Positions 7,150-16,454 are shown, counted from the first letter of the stretch. The stretch: DNA of 58,754 nt from Burkholderiales bacterium (GCA_017880805.1 JADGRP010000015.1:1-58754), one strand, 5' to 3'. Notes: generated by a model from the sequence alone, not told the origin. Numbers and translations are program-made.

Positions 7150-8551
7150 CGAAGGCCTTCACTGCCGCAGGGTCCGCAGGCAGGGTTACAAATCGCTGCG
7201 GCAATGCTTCGAGACCCTCGTACGCGGGAGGCCGCTTCGGCTTGTATCCCAAAGCCTCTTGGATCGTTTCCGCAAACTTGGCCGGCAGCGCGGTTTCGAT
7301 ACAGATGAGCGGCACGCCTTTTTCGCGATGCTCCAGCCCGACCTTGACGCCATCCGCCGTATGCGGATCGACCACCACGTCATGGCGTTCCGCAAGCATG
7401 CGGATGGTGTTGATGCGATCGGCATGCGTGCTGCGACCGGAGGCGAATCCGGCATCGCGCAATCGAAGTCCGAGCGGCGTGCCCCCAACGTCGAATCCGC
7501 CGCGGCGCTCGACCTCTTGCCATAGATTGGCGACCGTGGCCGGGTCGCGCTCCGCGAGATCGAATATGAAGCGCTCGAAGTTCGATGCCTTGGAAATGTC
7601 CATCGACGGGCTCGACGTCTGAAACGTTTCGGCGGCGCGGCGGACACGGTAGCGGCCGCTCTTGAAAAACTCGTCGAGCACGTCGTTTTCGTTGGTCGCA
7701 ACGATCAGGCGACGAATCGGAAGCCCCATCTGGCGGGCGACGTGGCCGGCGAGCACGTTGCCGAAATTGCCCGATGGCACCGCGAAAGAAACTTTCTCAT
7801 CGTCGCCACTCGTTGCCGCAAAGTAGCCCTTGAAGTAGTACACGACCTGCGCCGCGATGCGCGCCCAGTTGATGGAATTGACGGCACCAATATGAAACTG
7901 CCGCTTGAACGCCGCGTCGCCGGCGATCGACTTGACGATGTCCTGGCAGTCGTCGAATACGCCATCGATGGCGATGTTGAAGATGTTGTCGTCGGTAAGC
8001 GAGTACATCTGCGCGGTCTGGAACGGGCTCATCTTGCCTTTGGGCGAAAGCATGAACACCGAAAGGCCGCGCTTGCCCCGCATGGCGAGCTCGGCCGACG
8101 ATCCGGTATCGCCCGAGGTCGCACCGAGGACGTTCAGCATCGTGTGCTCTTTCGCAAGCACGTACTCGAACAGATTGGCCAGGAGTTGCAGCGCGATGTC
8201 CTTGAACGCCAGGGTAGGACCGTTGGACACACGAAGAAGAAACAGATCCGGCTCCAGCGCGAGCAGCGGCGCGATCTCGTCGCTGCCGAACGTCGCGGCG
8301 GTGTACGTGCGGTCGATGATCGCCTGCAGGTCCGCCGCTGGAATATCGTCGGCGTAACGGGACAGGACCGCGAACGCGAGCTGACGATAGTCGAACGGAC
8401 GCAACGCCGCCAGCTCGGCGGGAGCAAAACGCGGATAGCTCTCGGACACGGCCAGCCCGCCATCGGGCGCGAGGCCCTCGAGCAAAATCGCCGAGAAGGG
8501 CTGCGGCGGCAGCGGCCCGAAACCCGCGCTGCGGGTGCTGACGTAGCGCAT
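7127..8551 (-). CDS. thrC: Threonine synthase
   Basis: PLP-dependent conversion of O-phosphohomoserine to threonine, the last step of threonine synthesis. The 474-residue product starts MRYVSTRSAGFG, as family members do. The PLP lysine is in GPTLAFKDIALQ, and the phosphate-binding region is around GATSGDTGSSAE. The track ORF begins at 8671, but its first 40 residues (including SQWIPAFAGMT) are a translation of the REP element at 8597-8768, so I place the start at the ATG at 8549-8551. It follows hom on the same strand with a 235-base repeat-filled gap. Confidence 0.96.
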   Translation of the reverse strand: MRYVSTRSAGFGPLPPQPFSAILLEGLAPDGGLAVSESYPRFAPAELAALRPFDYRQLAFAVLSRYADDIPAADLQAIIDRTYTAATFGSDEIAPLLALEPDLFLLRVSNGPTLAFKDIALQLLANLFEYVLAKEHTMLNVLGATSGDTGSSAELAMRGKRGLSVFMLSPKGKMSPFQTAQMYSLTDDNIFNIAIDGVFDDCQDIVKSIAGDAAFKRQFHIGAVNSINWARIAAQVVYYFKGYFAATSGDDEKVSFAVPSGNFGNVLAGHVARQMGLPIRRLIVATNENDVLDEFFKSGRYRVRRAAETFQTSSPSMDISKASNFERFIFDLAERDPATVANLWQEVERRGGFDVGGTPLGLRLRDAGFASGRSTHADRINTIRMLAERHDVVVDPHTADGVKVGLEHREKGVPLICIETALPAKFAETIQEALGYKPKRPPAYEGLEALPQRFVTLPADPAAVKAFVAEHARA

Positions 8552-8596
8552 TACTGCACTCGCGAACTTAGTTGTGCGCGATGCGCCGATCCGGAC

Positions 8597-8768
8597 ATCG
8601 TCATTCCCGCGAAAGCCACATATCGTCATTCCCGCGAAAGCGGGAATCCATTGGCTCTTTGACGGCCGCAAAATGGATCCCCGCTTTCGCGGGGATGACG
8701 TGAATGTCCGCTTGGAGGGCGTGAATGTCCGCGGGGATGACGTGAGTTGTTCGCAGGGATGACGTCCC
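8597..8768. repeat. REP-like palindrome cluster between hom and thrC (copy 3)
   Basis: A truncated unit (TCGTCATTCCCGCGAAAGCC, 8599-8618) precedes a complete 77-base dimeric element (8624-8700). That element consists of CATTCCCGCGAAAGCGGGAATCC, a spacer and GGATCCCCGCTTTCGCGGGGATG. Three degraded half-copies follow, with GGGATGACGT near 8740 and 8756. The core is the inverted counterpart of 5608-5684. It lies in the transcribed spacer of the hom-thrC unit and could fold in the mRNA. Confidence 0.85.
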
Positions 8769-8786
8769 CTGTTGAGTGTTTCGCAT

Positions 8787-10139
8787 TCAATTCAGTTCCT
8801 CCATGCGAATGCGCACTACCTTCCCGTTGACCGTCGGCAGCGATTCGATCTTCGCGATTGCGTCGACCACCTGGCGCTCGATCGACAAGTGGGTCAGCAG
8901 AATGATATCGGTCCGGTCCTCGCCTTCGGGCGGCTCTTTCTGGATCATGGCATCGATCGAGATTTCGCGGTCCGCGAGGATGCGGGTGATGTCAGCCAGC
9001 ACCCCCGGCCGGTCAAGCACCCGCATGCGCAGGTAGTAGCTCGTTCGCACCTCGCCCATCGGCAGAAAAGGAATGTTGGAAAGTTGATCGGGTTGAAACG
9101 CGAGATGCGGCACGCGATGTTCCGGGTCTGCGGTGTGCATGCGCGTGACGTCGACCAGATCCGCGATGACCGCGCTCGCGGTCGGCTCCGCGCCGGCGCC
9201 CGGCCCGTAATACAGGGTCGCGCCGACGGCGTCTCCCTTGACCAGCACCGCGTTCATCGCGCCTTCGACGTTGGCGATCAGTCGCTTCTTCGGCACCAGC
9301 GTCGGATGGACCCTTAGCTCGATGCCAGCGCTCTCCGCACTTCCCCCGACCGACGCCCGCCGCGTGATGCCGAGCAATTTGATGCGGTACCCCAGTTCCT
9401 CGGCATAGCGGATGTCCTCGCGCGTGAGCCGCGTGATTCCTTCGGTGTAAACCTTGTCCAACTGCATCGGCACGCCAAAGGCGATCGCCGACATGATGGT
9501 GAGCTTGTGCGCGGCGTCGATGCCTTCGACGTCGAAGGTGGGATCGACTTCGGCGTATCCGCGAGATTGCGCTTCGGCCAGCGCCGCCTTGAACGTCGCG
9601 CCGGTGGCGCGCATTTCGGACAGGATGAAGTTGCTGGTGCCATTGATGATGCCGGCAATCCATTCGATGCGGTTGGCGGTCAGCCCCTCGCGCAGCGCCT
9701 TGATGATGGGTATGCCGCCGGCGACCGCGGCTTCGAACGCGACCATCACGCCGGCTTTCTGCGCCGCCGCGAAAATCTCGTTGCCGTGCCCGGCAAGAAG
9801 CGCCTTGTTGGCCGTCACGACGTGCTTGCCCTTGGCTATCGCGCGCAGAACATACGATTTCGCGGGCTCGATACCGCCGATCAGCTCGACGACGATGTCC
9901 ACGTCGGGATGATCGATGACCACTTCCGGATCGGTGGTGAGATGGATGTCTTTCGCACCGCGCGTGGCTTCCTTCGCGCGATCGAGGGTGCGGGTCGCGA
10001 TCCAGGTGATCCGTATCGGCCTGCCGGCGCGGCGGGTGATCTCCTCCTCGTTGCGCCGCAGAACCGTCCAGGTGCCGCGGCCGACGGTGCCCATGCCCAG
10101 CAATCCGACCTGCAGTGGCTTCATGGATGCTTGCGCCAT
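8787..10139 (-). CDS. hom: Homoserine dehydrogenase
   Basis: Reduces aspartate semialdehyde to homoserine, the branch point to threonine and methionine. The 450-residue protein has an N-terminal NAD(P)-binding Rossmann motif (GLLGMGTVGRGTW), a central catalytic domain with the VTANKALLAGHG segment and DPTFDVEGIDAAHKL, and a C-terminal ACT domain (SYYLRMRVLDRPGVLADIT) that usually mediates threonine feedback. It is monofunctional, without a fused aspartokinase. Met6 is an alternative start. It lies 11 bases downstream of alaC and upstream of thrC on the minus strand. Confidence 0.97.
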   Translation of the reverse strand: MAQASMKPLQVGLLGMGTVGRGTWTVLRRNEEEITRRAGRPIRITWIATRTLDRAKEATRGAKDIHLTTDPEVVIDHPDVDIVVELIGGIEPAKSYVLRAIAKGKHVVTANKALLAGHGNEIFAAAQKAGVMVAFEAAVAGGIPIIKALREGLTANRIEWIAGIINGTSNFILSEMRATGATFKAALAEAQSRGYAEVDPTFDVEGIDAAHKLTIMSAIAFGVPMQLDKVYTEGITRLTREDIRYAEELGYRIKLLGITRRASVGGSAESAGIELRVHPTLVPKKRLIANVEGAMNAVLVKGDAVGATLYYGPGAGAEPTASAVIADLVDVTRMHTADPEHRVPHLAFQPDQLSNIPFLPMGEVRTSYYLRMRVLDRPGVLADITRILADREISIDAMIQKEPPEGEDRTDIILLTHLSIERQVVDAIAKIESLPTVNGKVVRIRMEELN

Positions 10140-10150
10140 CGGTCGTCCGA

Positions 10151-11356
10151 TCAGAGCAATCCGTCGTCGCGGAACATCTGCTTGATGCCGCGTATGGCTT
10201 GCCGGGTCCTGCTCTCGTTCTCGATCAACGCAAAACGAACGTGTTGATCGCCGAATTCACCGAAACCGATTCCCGGCGAGACCGACACTTTTGCCTGCGT
10301 TATGAGCTTCTTGGTGAACTCCAGCGATCCGAGCTCCTTGTACGCGTCGGGAATCTTCGCCCAAACATACATCGACGCCTTGGGAATATCCACCATCCAG
10401 CCCGCCTCGTGTAATCCCTTGACCAGAACGTCGCGGCGCTTCTGGTAGGTCATCGCAACCTCGGCAACGCAGTCCTGCGGTCCCTCGAGCGCGGCGATCG
10501 CCGCCACCTGTATCGGCGTGAACGTCCCGTAGTCGTGATAACCCTTGATGCGCGCCAGCGCGTTCACCAGGTCCTTGTTGCCGACCATGAAGCCAATGCG
10601 CCATCCGGCCATGTTGTAGCTCTTGGACATGGTGAAGAACTCGACGGCGACGTCACGCGCGCCGGGCACCTGCATGATCGACGGCGCTTTCCAGCCATCG
10701 AAGCAAATGTCGGCATAGGCGAGATCGTGCACCACGTAGATGCCATGTTCCTTGGCGAGCGCGATGATCTTCTCGAAGAAGGGAAGCTCGACGCATTGCG
10801 CGGTCGGGTTGGCCGGAAAGTTGATGATGAGCATTTTCGGCTTGGGAAAGCTCATCTTGATGGTGTGCTCGAGCTCGGCGAAGAAGTCCACGTTCGGCGT
10901 CAGCGGCACCTGACGGATGTCGGCGCCGGCGATCACCGGCCCGTAGATATGGATCGGATAGCTGGGATTTGGCACCAGAACAGTGTCGCCACGGCCAAGC
11001 GTTGCCAGCGTCAGATGCGCAATGCCCTCTTTCGAGCCGATGGTGACGATCGCTTCGGTGTCCGGATCGAACTCGACGTCGTATCGGCGCTTGTACCACT
11101 GGCAAATTGCGCGCCGCAGGCGCGGAATGCCGCGCGACACCGAATAGCCATGCGTATCCGGCCGCTGCACGGTCTCGACCAGCTTGGCGACGATGTGCGC
11201 GGGCGTGGGCCCGTCGGGGTTGCCCATGCCGAAGTCGATGATGTCTTCACCGCGGCGGCGCGCCGCCATCTTGAGCTCGGCGGTGATGTTGAAAACGTAG
11301 GGCGGGAGGCGCTCGATGCGCGGGAACTGCACTGAATCGGGGGAGGACGGGGACAT
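10151..11356 (-). CDS. alaC: Alanine transaminase AlaC-type aminotransferase
   Basis: A class I fold-type I aminotransferase of 401 residues. The PLP lysine is Lys245 in [15 protein letters not shown]; the cofactor-contacting NFPANPTAQ and [12 protein letters not shown] segments are present. The sequence resembles AlaC (YfdZ) and the aminotransferase commonly found directly upstream of hom in Betaproteobacteria, where it makes alanine from pyruvate and glutamate. Only 11 bases separate it from hom, so it is probably cotranscribed. Exact substrate preference is inferred from family and context. Confidence 0.92.
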   Translation of the reverse strand: MSPSSPDSVQFPRIERLPPYVFNITAELKMAARRRGEDIIDFGMGNPDGPTPAHIVAKLVETVQRPDTHGYSVSRGIPRLRRAICQWYKRRYDVEFDPDTEAIVTIGSKEGIAHLTLATLGRGDTVLVPNPSYPIHIYGPVIAGADIRQVPLTPNVDFFAELEHTIKMSFPKPKMLIINFPANPTAQCVELPFFEKIIALAKEHGIYVVHDLAYADICFDGWKAPSIMQVPGARDVAVEFFTMSKSYNMAGWRIGFMVGNKDLVNALARIKGYHDYGTFTPIQVAAIAALEGPQDCVAEVAMTYQKRRDVLVKGLHEAGWMVDIPKASMYVWAKIPDAYKELGSLEFTKKLITQAKVSVSPGIGFGEFGDQHVRFALIENESRTRQAIRGIKQMFRDDGLL

Positions 11357-11494
11357 GCGGCGGGTCTTCCTGCGTAAGCGCCCGGAACCGTCCGAGCGAC
11401 GTAGAAGCGGCTGAAGTTATAATCCTAGCGGACTTATGCACTTACCGCAACGCACAAAACACGGCCACGGCCACTTATTGCGCATGAACCCCGA

Positions 11495-11875
11495 ATGAAA
11501 TTCCATCTCAACGCCGGCGCAGGCAACGTTTTCACGGGTTACGGCGACGATTACGTGCGCCTCGGTGTCGTTGAGTACCGCGAAAATGTGGTGGTGACTC
11601 CGGAACGGATACTTACCGGGTGGTGCCCCGCCGGATTCGACGCGCTCACCGACGAAGACTTTGCCGCGGTCGCGGCACTGCAGCCGGAAATCGTCTTGCT
11701 CGGCACCGGGGCGAGGCAACGCTTTCCGTCGCCGCGCCTAACGCGCGCGCTCGCCGAGAAGCGCATAGGTCTGGATGTGATGGACACGCCGGCGGCATGC
11801 CGGACGTTCAACATCCTTGCCGCCGAGGAAAGAAAGGTCGCGGTGGCGATACTTCTGGACCCGACCAGCGAGTAA
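11495..11875 (+). CDS. Mth938-like domain protein (DUF498)
   Basis: A 126-residue single-domain protein. LLGTGARQRFP, the L-x-E-K-RIG-DVMDT stretch and the end (TFNILAAEERKVAVAILL) are typical of the Mth938/NDUFAF3-like family. The mitochondrial relative assists complex I assembly; the bacterial role is unknown. It is divergent from alaC. A TATAAT hexamer lies at 11418-11423 on this strand but without a good -35 box. Confidence 0.88.
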   Translation: MKFHLNAGAGNVFTGYGDDYVRLGVVEYRENVVVTPERILTGWCPAGFDALTDEDFAAVAALQPEIVLLGTGARQRFPSPRLTRALAEKRIGLDVMDTPAACRTFNILAAEERKVAVAILLDPTSE

Positions 11876-11882
11876 GCACGCC

Positions 11883-11888
11883 TATAAT
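11883..11888 (+). promoter_or_regulatory. Possible -10 box ahead of the mtoX-like gene
   Basis: A perfect TATAAT sits 84 bases before the start codon of the SBP56 gene, in the 96-base gap after the Mth938 gene. No convincing -35 box is placed 16-18 bases upstream, so this is tentative. Confidence 0.3.
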
Positions 11889-11971
11889 GGAATCCGGGCC
11901 ACACGGGTGCCAATGCGCAGCGCCCCGCGGAGGCTCCCCGCTGATAGCGCCTAAGCCACAAGGAGGGTGCG

Positions 11972-13306
11972 ATGATTCCTTACCGCATACTTCGCAACAG
12001 CATTTTGGTTGCCGCGTGGATAACTCTGGCCTGCGCCGTTTGGACCAATGCGGCACGAGCTGACGAGACGTGCAACTCACCGTACACGGCCAAGCTGATC
12101 AAGGGTCAGGAAGACTATGTGTACGTCTGGACCCTGGGCGTCGAAGGACTCGGAGACGGTTCCGACAAGCTGGTGACCGTCGACGTGCATCCCGACTCCA
12201 AGAGTTACGGCAAGGTCGTCGCCTCCGTGTCCGTCGGTTCGCGCGGGGAAGCGCACCACATGGGCTTCACCGACGATCGGCGCTTCATCTGGGCAGGAGG
12301 GCTATCGGACAGCAAGATCTATGTGTTCGACATCGCCGCAGAACCCGGAAAGCCGAAGCTCGTGAAAACCATAGCCGACCTTTCCGACAAGACCGGCTTC
12401 ATCGGTCCGCACACCTACTATGCGCTGCCCGGGCGCATGGTCGTGCAGGCGCTGTCCAACGCAAAGGACAAGGGCGGCGTGACCGGGATGGCGCTCTACA
12501 ACAACAAGGGCGAATTCATCACGTCCTACGCGATGCCCGTTGACGGCGGTGGCGATGGCTATGGCTACGACCTTGCGGTCAATCCGAAAAAAAATGTGCT
12601 GCTCACGTCGAGCTTCACCGGCTACGCGAACTACATGCGGCCGTTCGGAGACCTGGTGAAGGACGCGGACGCGATGAAGCGCTTCGGAAACACCATGGTG
12701 ATGTGGGATTTGAAGGCGATGAAGCCGAAAAAAGTCTTCAGCGTCCCGGGTGCGCCGCTGGAGATCCGGTGGTCGCTCAACCCGGGCGATAACTGGGCCG
12801 TGACCGCGGCCGCGCTGACGTCCAAGATCTGGCTGGTCAAACAGGACGGCAAGGGCGAATGGCAGGCGAAGGAAGTGGCCACCATCGGCGATCCGTCAAA
12901 AATTCCGCTTCCGGTCGACATCAGCATCCGGCAAGACGGCAAGGGGCTCTGGGTCAATACCTTCATGGACGGCAAGACGCGCTACTTCGATCTGAGTAAT
13001 CCCGAAAAGCCGAAGCAAACGTACGAAAAGGTCACCGGCAAGCAGGTCAACATGGTCTCCCAAAGCTGGGATGGCAAGCGCGTGTACGTTACCTCGTCTC
13101 TGCTCGCGAATTGGGACAAGGGCGGTGCGGACAACGAACAGTTCCTGCGTGGCTTCATCTGGGATGGCAAAGAACTCAAGCCAAGCTTCGAGGTCGACTT
13201 CACAAAAGAGAAACTGGGGCGCGCCCATCACATGAAGCTCGGCTCGAAGTCGCTGCGGACCGCGGCCGTCGAACCCGCGGCAGGCGAGCGCATTGCACTT
13301 CACTAA
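11972..13306 (+). CDS. mtoX: Secreted selenium-binding protein 56 family; probable methanethiol oxidase
   Basis: A 444-residue SBP56-family protein with a Sec signal peptide (core ILVAAWITLACAVW, likely cut after ARA), so it is periplasmic. Family hallmarks are EAHHMGFTDD near the N-terminus, GPHTYYALPG, NPKKNVLLTSSF and a C-terminal RAHHMKLGS; these His-containing loops are candidate metal ligands. The family includes the bacterial copper enzyme methanethiol oxidase, which converts methanethiol to formaldehyde, H2S and H2O2. The following SCO1/SenC gene, 21 bases away, supports that assignment because mtoX is known to neighbour such copper chaperones. AAGGAGGG precedes the ATG. Other SBP56 proteins have unclear roles, so the enzyme activity is an inference. 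Confidence 0.8.
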   Translation: MIPYRILRNSILVAAWITLACAVWTNAARADETCNSPYTAKLIKGQEDYVYVWTLGVEGLGDGSDKLVTVDVHPDSKSYGKVVASVSVGSRGEAHHMGFTDDRRFIWAGGLSDSKIYVFDIAAEPGKPKLVKTIADLSDKTGFIGPHTYYALPGRMVVQALSNAKDKGGVTGMALYNNKGEFITSYAMPVDGGGDGYGYDLAVNPKKNVLLTSSFTGYANYMRPFGDLVKDADAMKRFGNTMVMWDLKAMKPKKVFSVPGAPLEIRWSLNPGDNWAVTAAALTSKIWLVKQDGKGEWQAKEVATIGDPSKIPLPVDISIRQDGKGLWVNTFMDGKTRYFDLSNPEKPKQTYEKVTGKQVNMVSQSWDGKRVYVTSSLLANWDKGGADNEQFLRGFIWDGKELKPSFEVDFTKEKLGRAHHMKLGSKSLRTAAVEPAAGERIALH

Positions 13307-13327
13307 AGGCACGCGAGTGACGAACGG

Positions 13328-14071
13328 ATGCTGCGCAGTGCAACGTTGTCCCTAGTCAGGACGCTGCGCCGGAATACGCGGCCTTTGGCGCTGCTTGCGT
13401 GGCTTTCCTGCGCGCCGTTTGCTTTCGGCCACGAAGCCGAGCCGCTACCCGCGCTGGACTTCGAGCCGCCTCCTCCGGGCAGCTATAAGCTGCACCGCAT
13501 CATGGCGGCGCCGGACGGAGAGGTGTTGGGAATCGACGACCGTACGCAGCGACTGTCCCAATTCACGCACGATCGCATCACCTTGCTCGGGTTTATCTAT
13601 ACCACCTGTATCGACCCGGAAGGATGCCCGCTCGCGTACCGCGTGTTCGATGCGCTCAAGCAGGCGATTGTGGCCGCCCCGGCGATGCACGGCAGGGTGC
13701 GCTTCGTGACGCTGTCGTTTGACCCGGTGCGCGACTCGCCGGTGGTCATGCGTCAATATGGCGGAAGCCGCGTAAGGGATGAGGGCGGCGGATTGCGCTG
13801 GTACTTTCTTACCACCCGCTCGGCGCATGAGTTGACGCCGCTGCTCGAGGGCTTCGGCCAGGATATCCGCTACACGATTGACCGTTCGACCGGAAAGCCG
13901 CGGCCGGAACTCTCGCACGTGCTCAAGGTCTTCCTGATCGACCGCGCTGGTTTCATCCGAGAGATCTACACCTCAACCTTCCTCCACCCGCAGACAGTGC
14001 TGAACGACATCGAGACGCTCCTCATCGAAGAAGTTGCCGAGTCCGGGACGAAAGCTGCGGTCCGGCACTAG
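13328..14071 (+). CDS. SCO1/SenC-family copper chaperone with CX5C motif
   Basis: A 247-residue protein with an N-terminal hydrophobic export segment (LALLAWLSCAPFAFG). The thioredoxin-like core has FIYTTCIDPEGCPLA (Cys94, Cys100), SFDPVRDSP and SHVLKVFLIDRAGFI (His197). SCO proteins deliver copper to periplasmic or membrane enzymes using two Cys and one His. Here the two Cys are five residues apart rather than the usual three (CxxxC). It lies 21 bases after the mtoX-like gene on the same strand, so copper loading of that enzyme is the likely job. The start has no strong ribosome site. Confidence 0.82.
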   Translation: MLRSATLSLVRTLRRNTRPLALLAWLSCAPFAFGHEAEPLPALDFEPPPPGSYKLHRIMAAPDGEVLGIDDRTQRLSQFTHDRITLLGFIYTTCIDPEGCPLAYRVFDALKQAIVAAPAMHGRVRFVTLSFDPVRDSPVVMRQYGGSRVRDEGGGLRWYFLTTRSAHELTPLLEGFGQDIRYTIDRSTGKPRPELSHVLKVFLIDRAGFIREIYTSTFLHPQTVLNDIETLLIEEVAESGTKAAVRH

Positions 14072-14093
14072 CAGTGCCGCAACGCCGCCGTGC

Positions 14094-14909
14094 CTACTCA
14101 CCCATCTGCATCAACATGCCGTGCCGGCGCGCGTATCCGATTGCCAGCAAATACAGATTGACGCCGGCGAACATGTACAGCACGTTGATCGCCAGCGCGC
14201 TCCAGAAAAGCTCGGCGCGAAATTGGTGCTCGAGCAATACCGCGCGCATGCCTTCGAAGACGTAGCTGGTCGGCACTGCATGCGCGATCGTCTGCAGCCA
14301 ACCCGGCAGCACGGCGATCGGATAATAAACGCCGGATACCGGCGCCAGCAGAAAGATCGCCGCCCACGCGAGCTCTTCCGCGCCGAGGCCCCAGCGCAGA
14401 ACCATGCCCGAGACGGCGAGTCCGATCGCCCAGCCGCAAATGATGAGGTTCAGGAAAAAAGCGATCAGCGGAAAGCCCAGCGAGAATATGGAAAAACTGA
14501 AAAGCAGCCACGCGAAGAAGCAGGCGGCGCCGACGCCGATCAAGGTGCGAATGACGCTCATCACCAATTGTCCGACGATCATTTCCCAGGCGCGCAAGGG
14601 ACTCACGAAAAGATTGCCCAAGTTGCGCGAGTACATTTCCTCAAAAAACGTCAAGGACACGCCGAGCTGACCGCGAAAGAGAATGTCCCACAGCAGCACC
14701 GCGCCGATGAACAGCCCCGGCGCGTCGGCCAGAAAATTGCTGGTCGGGCGCAGGTAGACGGTGACAAACGCCCACATGATCATGGTAACTGTCGGGTAGT
14801 ACGCCATCGACACCATGCGCGGCCACGACTTGAGCAACAGGTACGCATGGCGCTCGATCAGCGCCCGGATGCGATTGGCGGAGGCGGCGGCGGCTATTGG
14901 CGCGTTCAC
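14094..14909 (-). CDS. ABC-2 type transporter permease
   Basis: A 271-residue integral membrane protein with about six hydrophobic segments and the ABC2_membrane layout (early TM, LLWDILFRGQLGVSLTFFEEM, then SRNLGNLFVSPLRAWEM). It forms an exporter with the ATPase whose stop it overlaps by four bases (ATGA junction). Such pairs export drugs, polysaccharide or lipid intermediates; the substrate is unknown. The gene converges on the SCO gene. Confidence 0.9.
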   Translation of the reverse strand: MNAPIAAAASANRIRALIERHAYLLLKSWPRMVSMAYYPTVTMIMWAFVTVYLRPTSNFLADAPGLFIGAVLLWDILFRGQLGVSLTFFEEMYSRNLGNLFVSPLRAWEMIVGQLVMSVIRTLIGVGAACFFAWLLFSFSIFSLGFPLIAFFLNLIICGWAIGLAVSGMVLRWGLGAEELAWAAIFLLAPVSGVYYPIAVLPGWLQTIAHAVPTSYVFEGMRAVLLEHQFRAELFWSALAINVLYMFAGVNLYLLAIGYARRHGMLMQMGE

Positions 14910-15706
14910 GAAGCGATTCCCTCGCCGTGGCCGTCAGCGCTCGCGCCGTGATCGGGGTTTACCCGCTCACGCGCAATGTCGAGGAAGACGTCGTCCATAT
15001 TCCCGCGCCCGTAACGTTCGAGGAGCGATTGAGGCGAGCCCTGATCGACGACGAGACCCGCACGCAACATGATTACCTCGTTGCACATGCGCTCGACCTC
15101 GCCCATGTTGTGCGTTGCGAGCAGCATCGTGCAACCGGAGCGTTTCTGGTATTGCTCGAGCAGCGTGCGCATGCGGTCGCCGACGTCCGGGTCGAGCGAC
15201 GCCGTGGGCTCGTCGAGCAGCAGCACTTCGGGGCGATTGAGCAAGGCCTTGGCGAGGCTGACTCGGGTCCGCTGGCCCGCGGACAGGTCGCCGTAGGGCC
15301 GAGCGGTCAGGTCGCTTAGATCGAGCTCCACGGCCAGCTCGTCGACGCGCACCTGCGGTCGCGCGACGCCGTATAGCCGCGCATAAACGCGAAGATTTTC
15401 GGCAACGGTGAGGCGTTTGGGCAAGTCGACATAGGGCGATGTAAAATTGATGCGCGGTAGCACACGGTATGGGTGGCGCAGCATGTTCTCGCCGAGAATG
15501 CGAATCGAGCCAGCGGTGGGCGTGAGGACACCGAGCAGCATTGAAAGCGTCGTCGTTTTGCCCGCGCCGTTACCTCCCAGCAACGCGGTGGTCGTGCCGC
15601 GATGGACATCGAAGCTGATGCCACGCACGGCTTCGACGTGCTTGAAGCCTTTGCGCAGGTCGCGAACTTCGATGACGGCGGACGTGGGAGTGGGGAACGA
15701 TGACAT
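14906..15706 (-). CDS. ABC-2 type transporter ATP-binding protein
   Basis: A 266-residue ATPase with Walker A GGNGAGKTT, signature LSAGQRTRV, Walker B LLLDEP and switch His in LATHNMGE. The track ORF starts at 16030, but residues 1-108 overlap the divergent GST gene and have no family similarity. MSSFPTPTSAVIEVRDLRKGF at 15706 is the natural start. It overlaps the downstream permease by four bases. The Q-loop carries a Tyr-Gly-Val/Leu-rich ABC-2 pattern rather than an importer pattern. Confidence 0.92.
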   Translation of the reverse strand: MSSFPTPTSAVIEVRDLRKGFKHVEAVRGISFDVHRGTTTALLGGNGAGKTTTLSMLLGVLTPTAGSIRILGENMLRHPYRVLPRINFTSPYVDLPKRLTVAENLRVYARLYGVARPQVRVDELAVELDLSDLTARPYGDLSAGQRTRVSLAKALLNRPEVLLLDEPTASLDPDVGDRMRTLLEQYQKRSGCTMLLATHNMGEVERMCNEVIMLRAGLVVDQGSPQSLLERYGRGNMDDVFLDIARERVNPDHGASADGHGEGIAS

Positions 15707-15821
15707 GCGTGGCTGGCGCTTCGCGCGGTTTGATGACGGCCGAAAGCGCCCGCCGATTGTAGTGCAGTTTGGTCCATGCGCGGGAGCGGTCCTGAGCGCA
15801 CGCGTCACCAAGGAGAGCGCA

Positions 15822-16424
15822 ATGTACAGGGTGTACGGGACGTCGGCGTCGGGCAACTGCCACAAGGTGCGCATGGTACTCGAGGCGCTCAAGCTTCCGT
15901 ATGAGTGGACCGAGATCGACCCCGGGCGCGGCCAGACGCGCACGTCCGATTTCCTGGCGATGAATCCCAACGGCAAAGTGCCGGTGCTGGAAATCGAGCC
16001 CGGCGTCCATCTGCCGGAATCGAACGCCATTCTTTGCTATCTGGCCGACGACACGCCGCTGCTCCCGGAGAACCGGCTGCAGCGTGCGCGCGTGATGCAA
16101 TGGATGTTCTTCGAGCAATACAGCCACGAGCCCTACATTGCGGTTGCCCGTTATCTGCACCGGTTTCATCCGGATCCCGCGTCGCAGCGCGCATTGGCGG
16201 CAACCAAATTGGATGGCGGGTATCGCGCGCTGGCAGTGATGGAAGGCCATCTCGCGGGCGAAGCATTCTTTGCCGGCGGGCGATTTACCATTGCCGACAT
16301 CGCGCTTTACGCCTACACCCACGTCGCCGGAGAAGGCGGGTTTGAGCTCGCGCGCTTTCCCGCGGTCGCTGCCTGGCTGGCGCGGGTCGAAGCGCAGCCT
16401 GGCTACGTCCGCATGCCGGAATGA
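15822..16424 (+). CDS. Glutathione S-transferase
   Basis: A 200-residue protein starting MYRVYGTSASGNCHKVRM, where the early Ser/Cys region is the thioredoxin-fold glutathione site. NGKVPVLEIE (cis-Pro) and LPESNAILCYLA (Glu-Ser contact to glutathione) follow, then an all-helical C-terminal domain with FTIADIALYAYTHVA. A clear AAGGAG lies before the ATG at 15822; the track start at 15447 is spurious because it runs through the divergent ABC gene. It detoxifies electrophiles or acts in peroxide or aromatic metabolism; the substrate is not known. Confidence 0.93.
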   Translation: MYRVYGTSASGNCHKVRMVLEALKLPYEWTEIDPGRGQTRTSDFLAMNPNGKVPVLEIEPGVHLPESNAILCYLADDTPLLPENRLQRARVMQWMFFEQYSHEPYIAVARYLHRFHPDPASQRALAATKLDGGYRALAVMEGHLAGEAFFAGGRFTIADIALYAYTHVAGEGGFELARFPAVAAWLARVEAQPGYVRMPE

Positions 16425-16454
16425 CACTGGGCAAGCTGCGTCAGCACCGAACCG

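Noticed and set aside
8552-8671. N-terminal extension of thrC
   Set aside because: Encoded by the REP cluster; family similarity begins at MRYVSTR.
15707-16030. N-terminal extension of the ABC-2 ATPase
   Set aside because: Overlaps the divergent GST gene and has no similarity; Met at 15706 is the family start.
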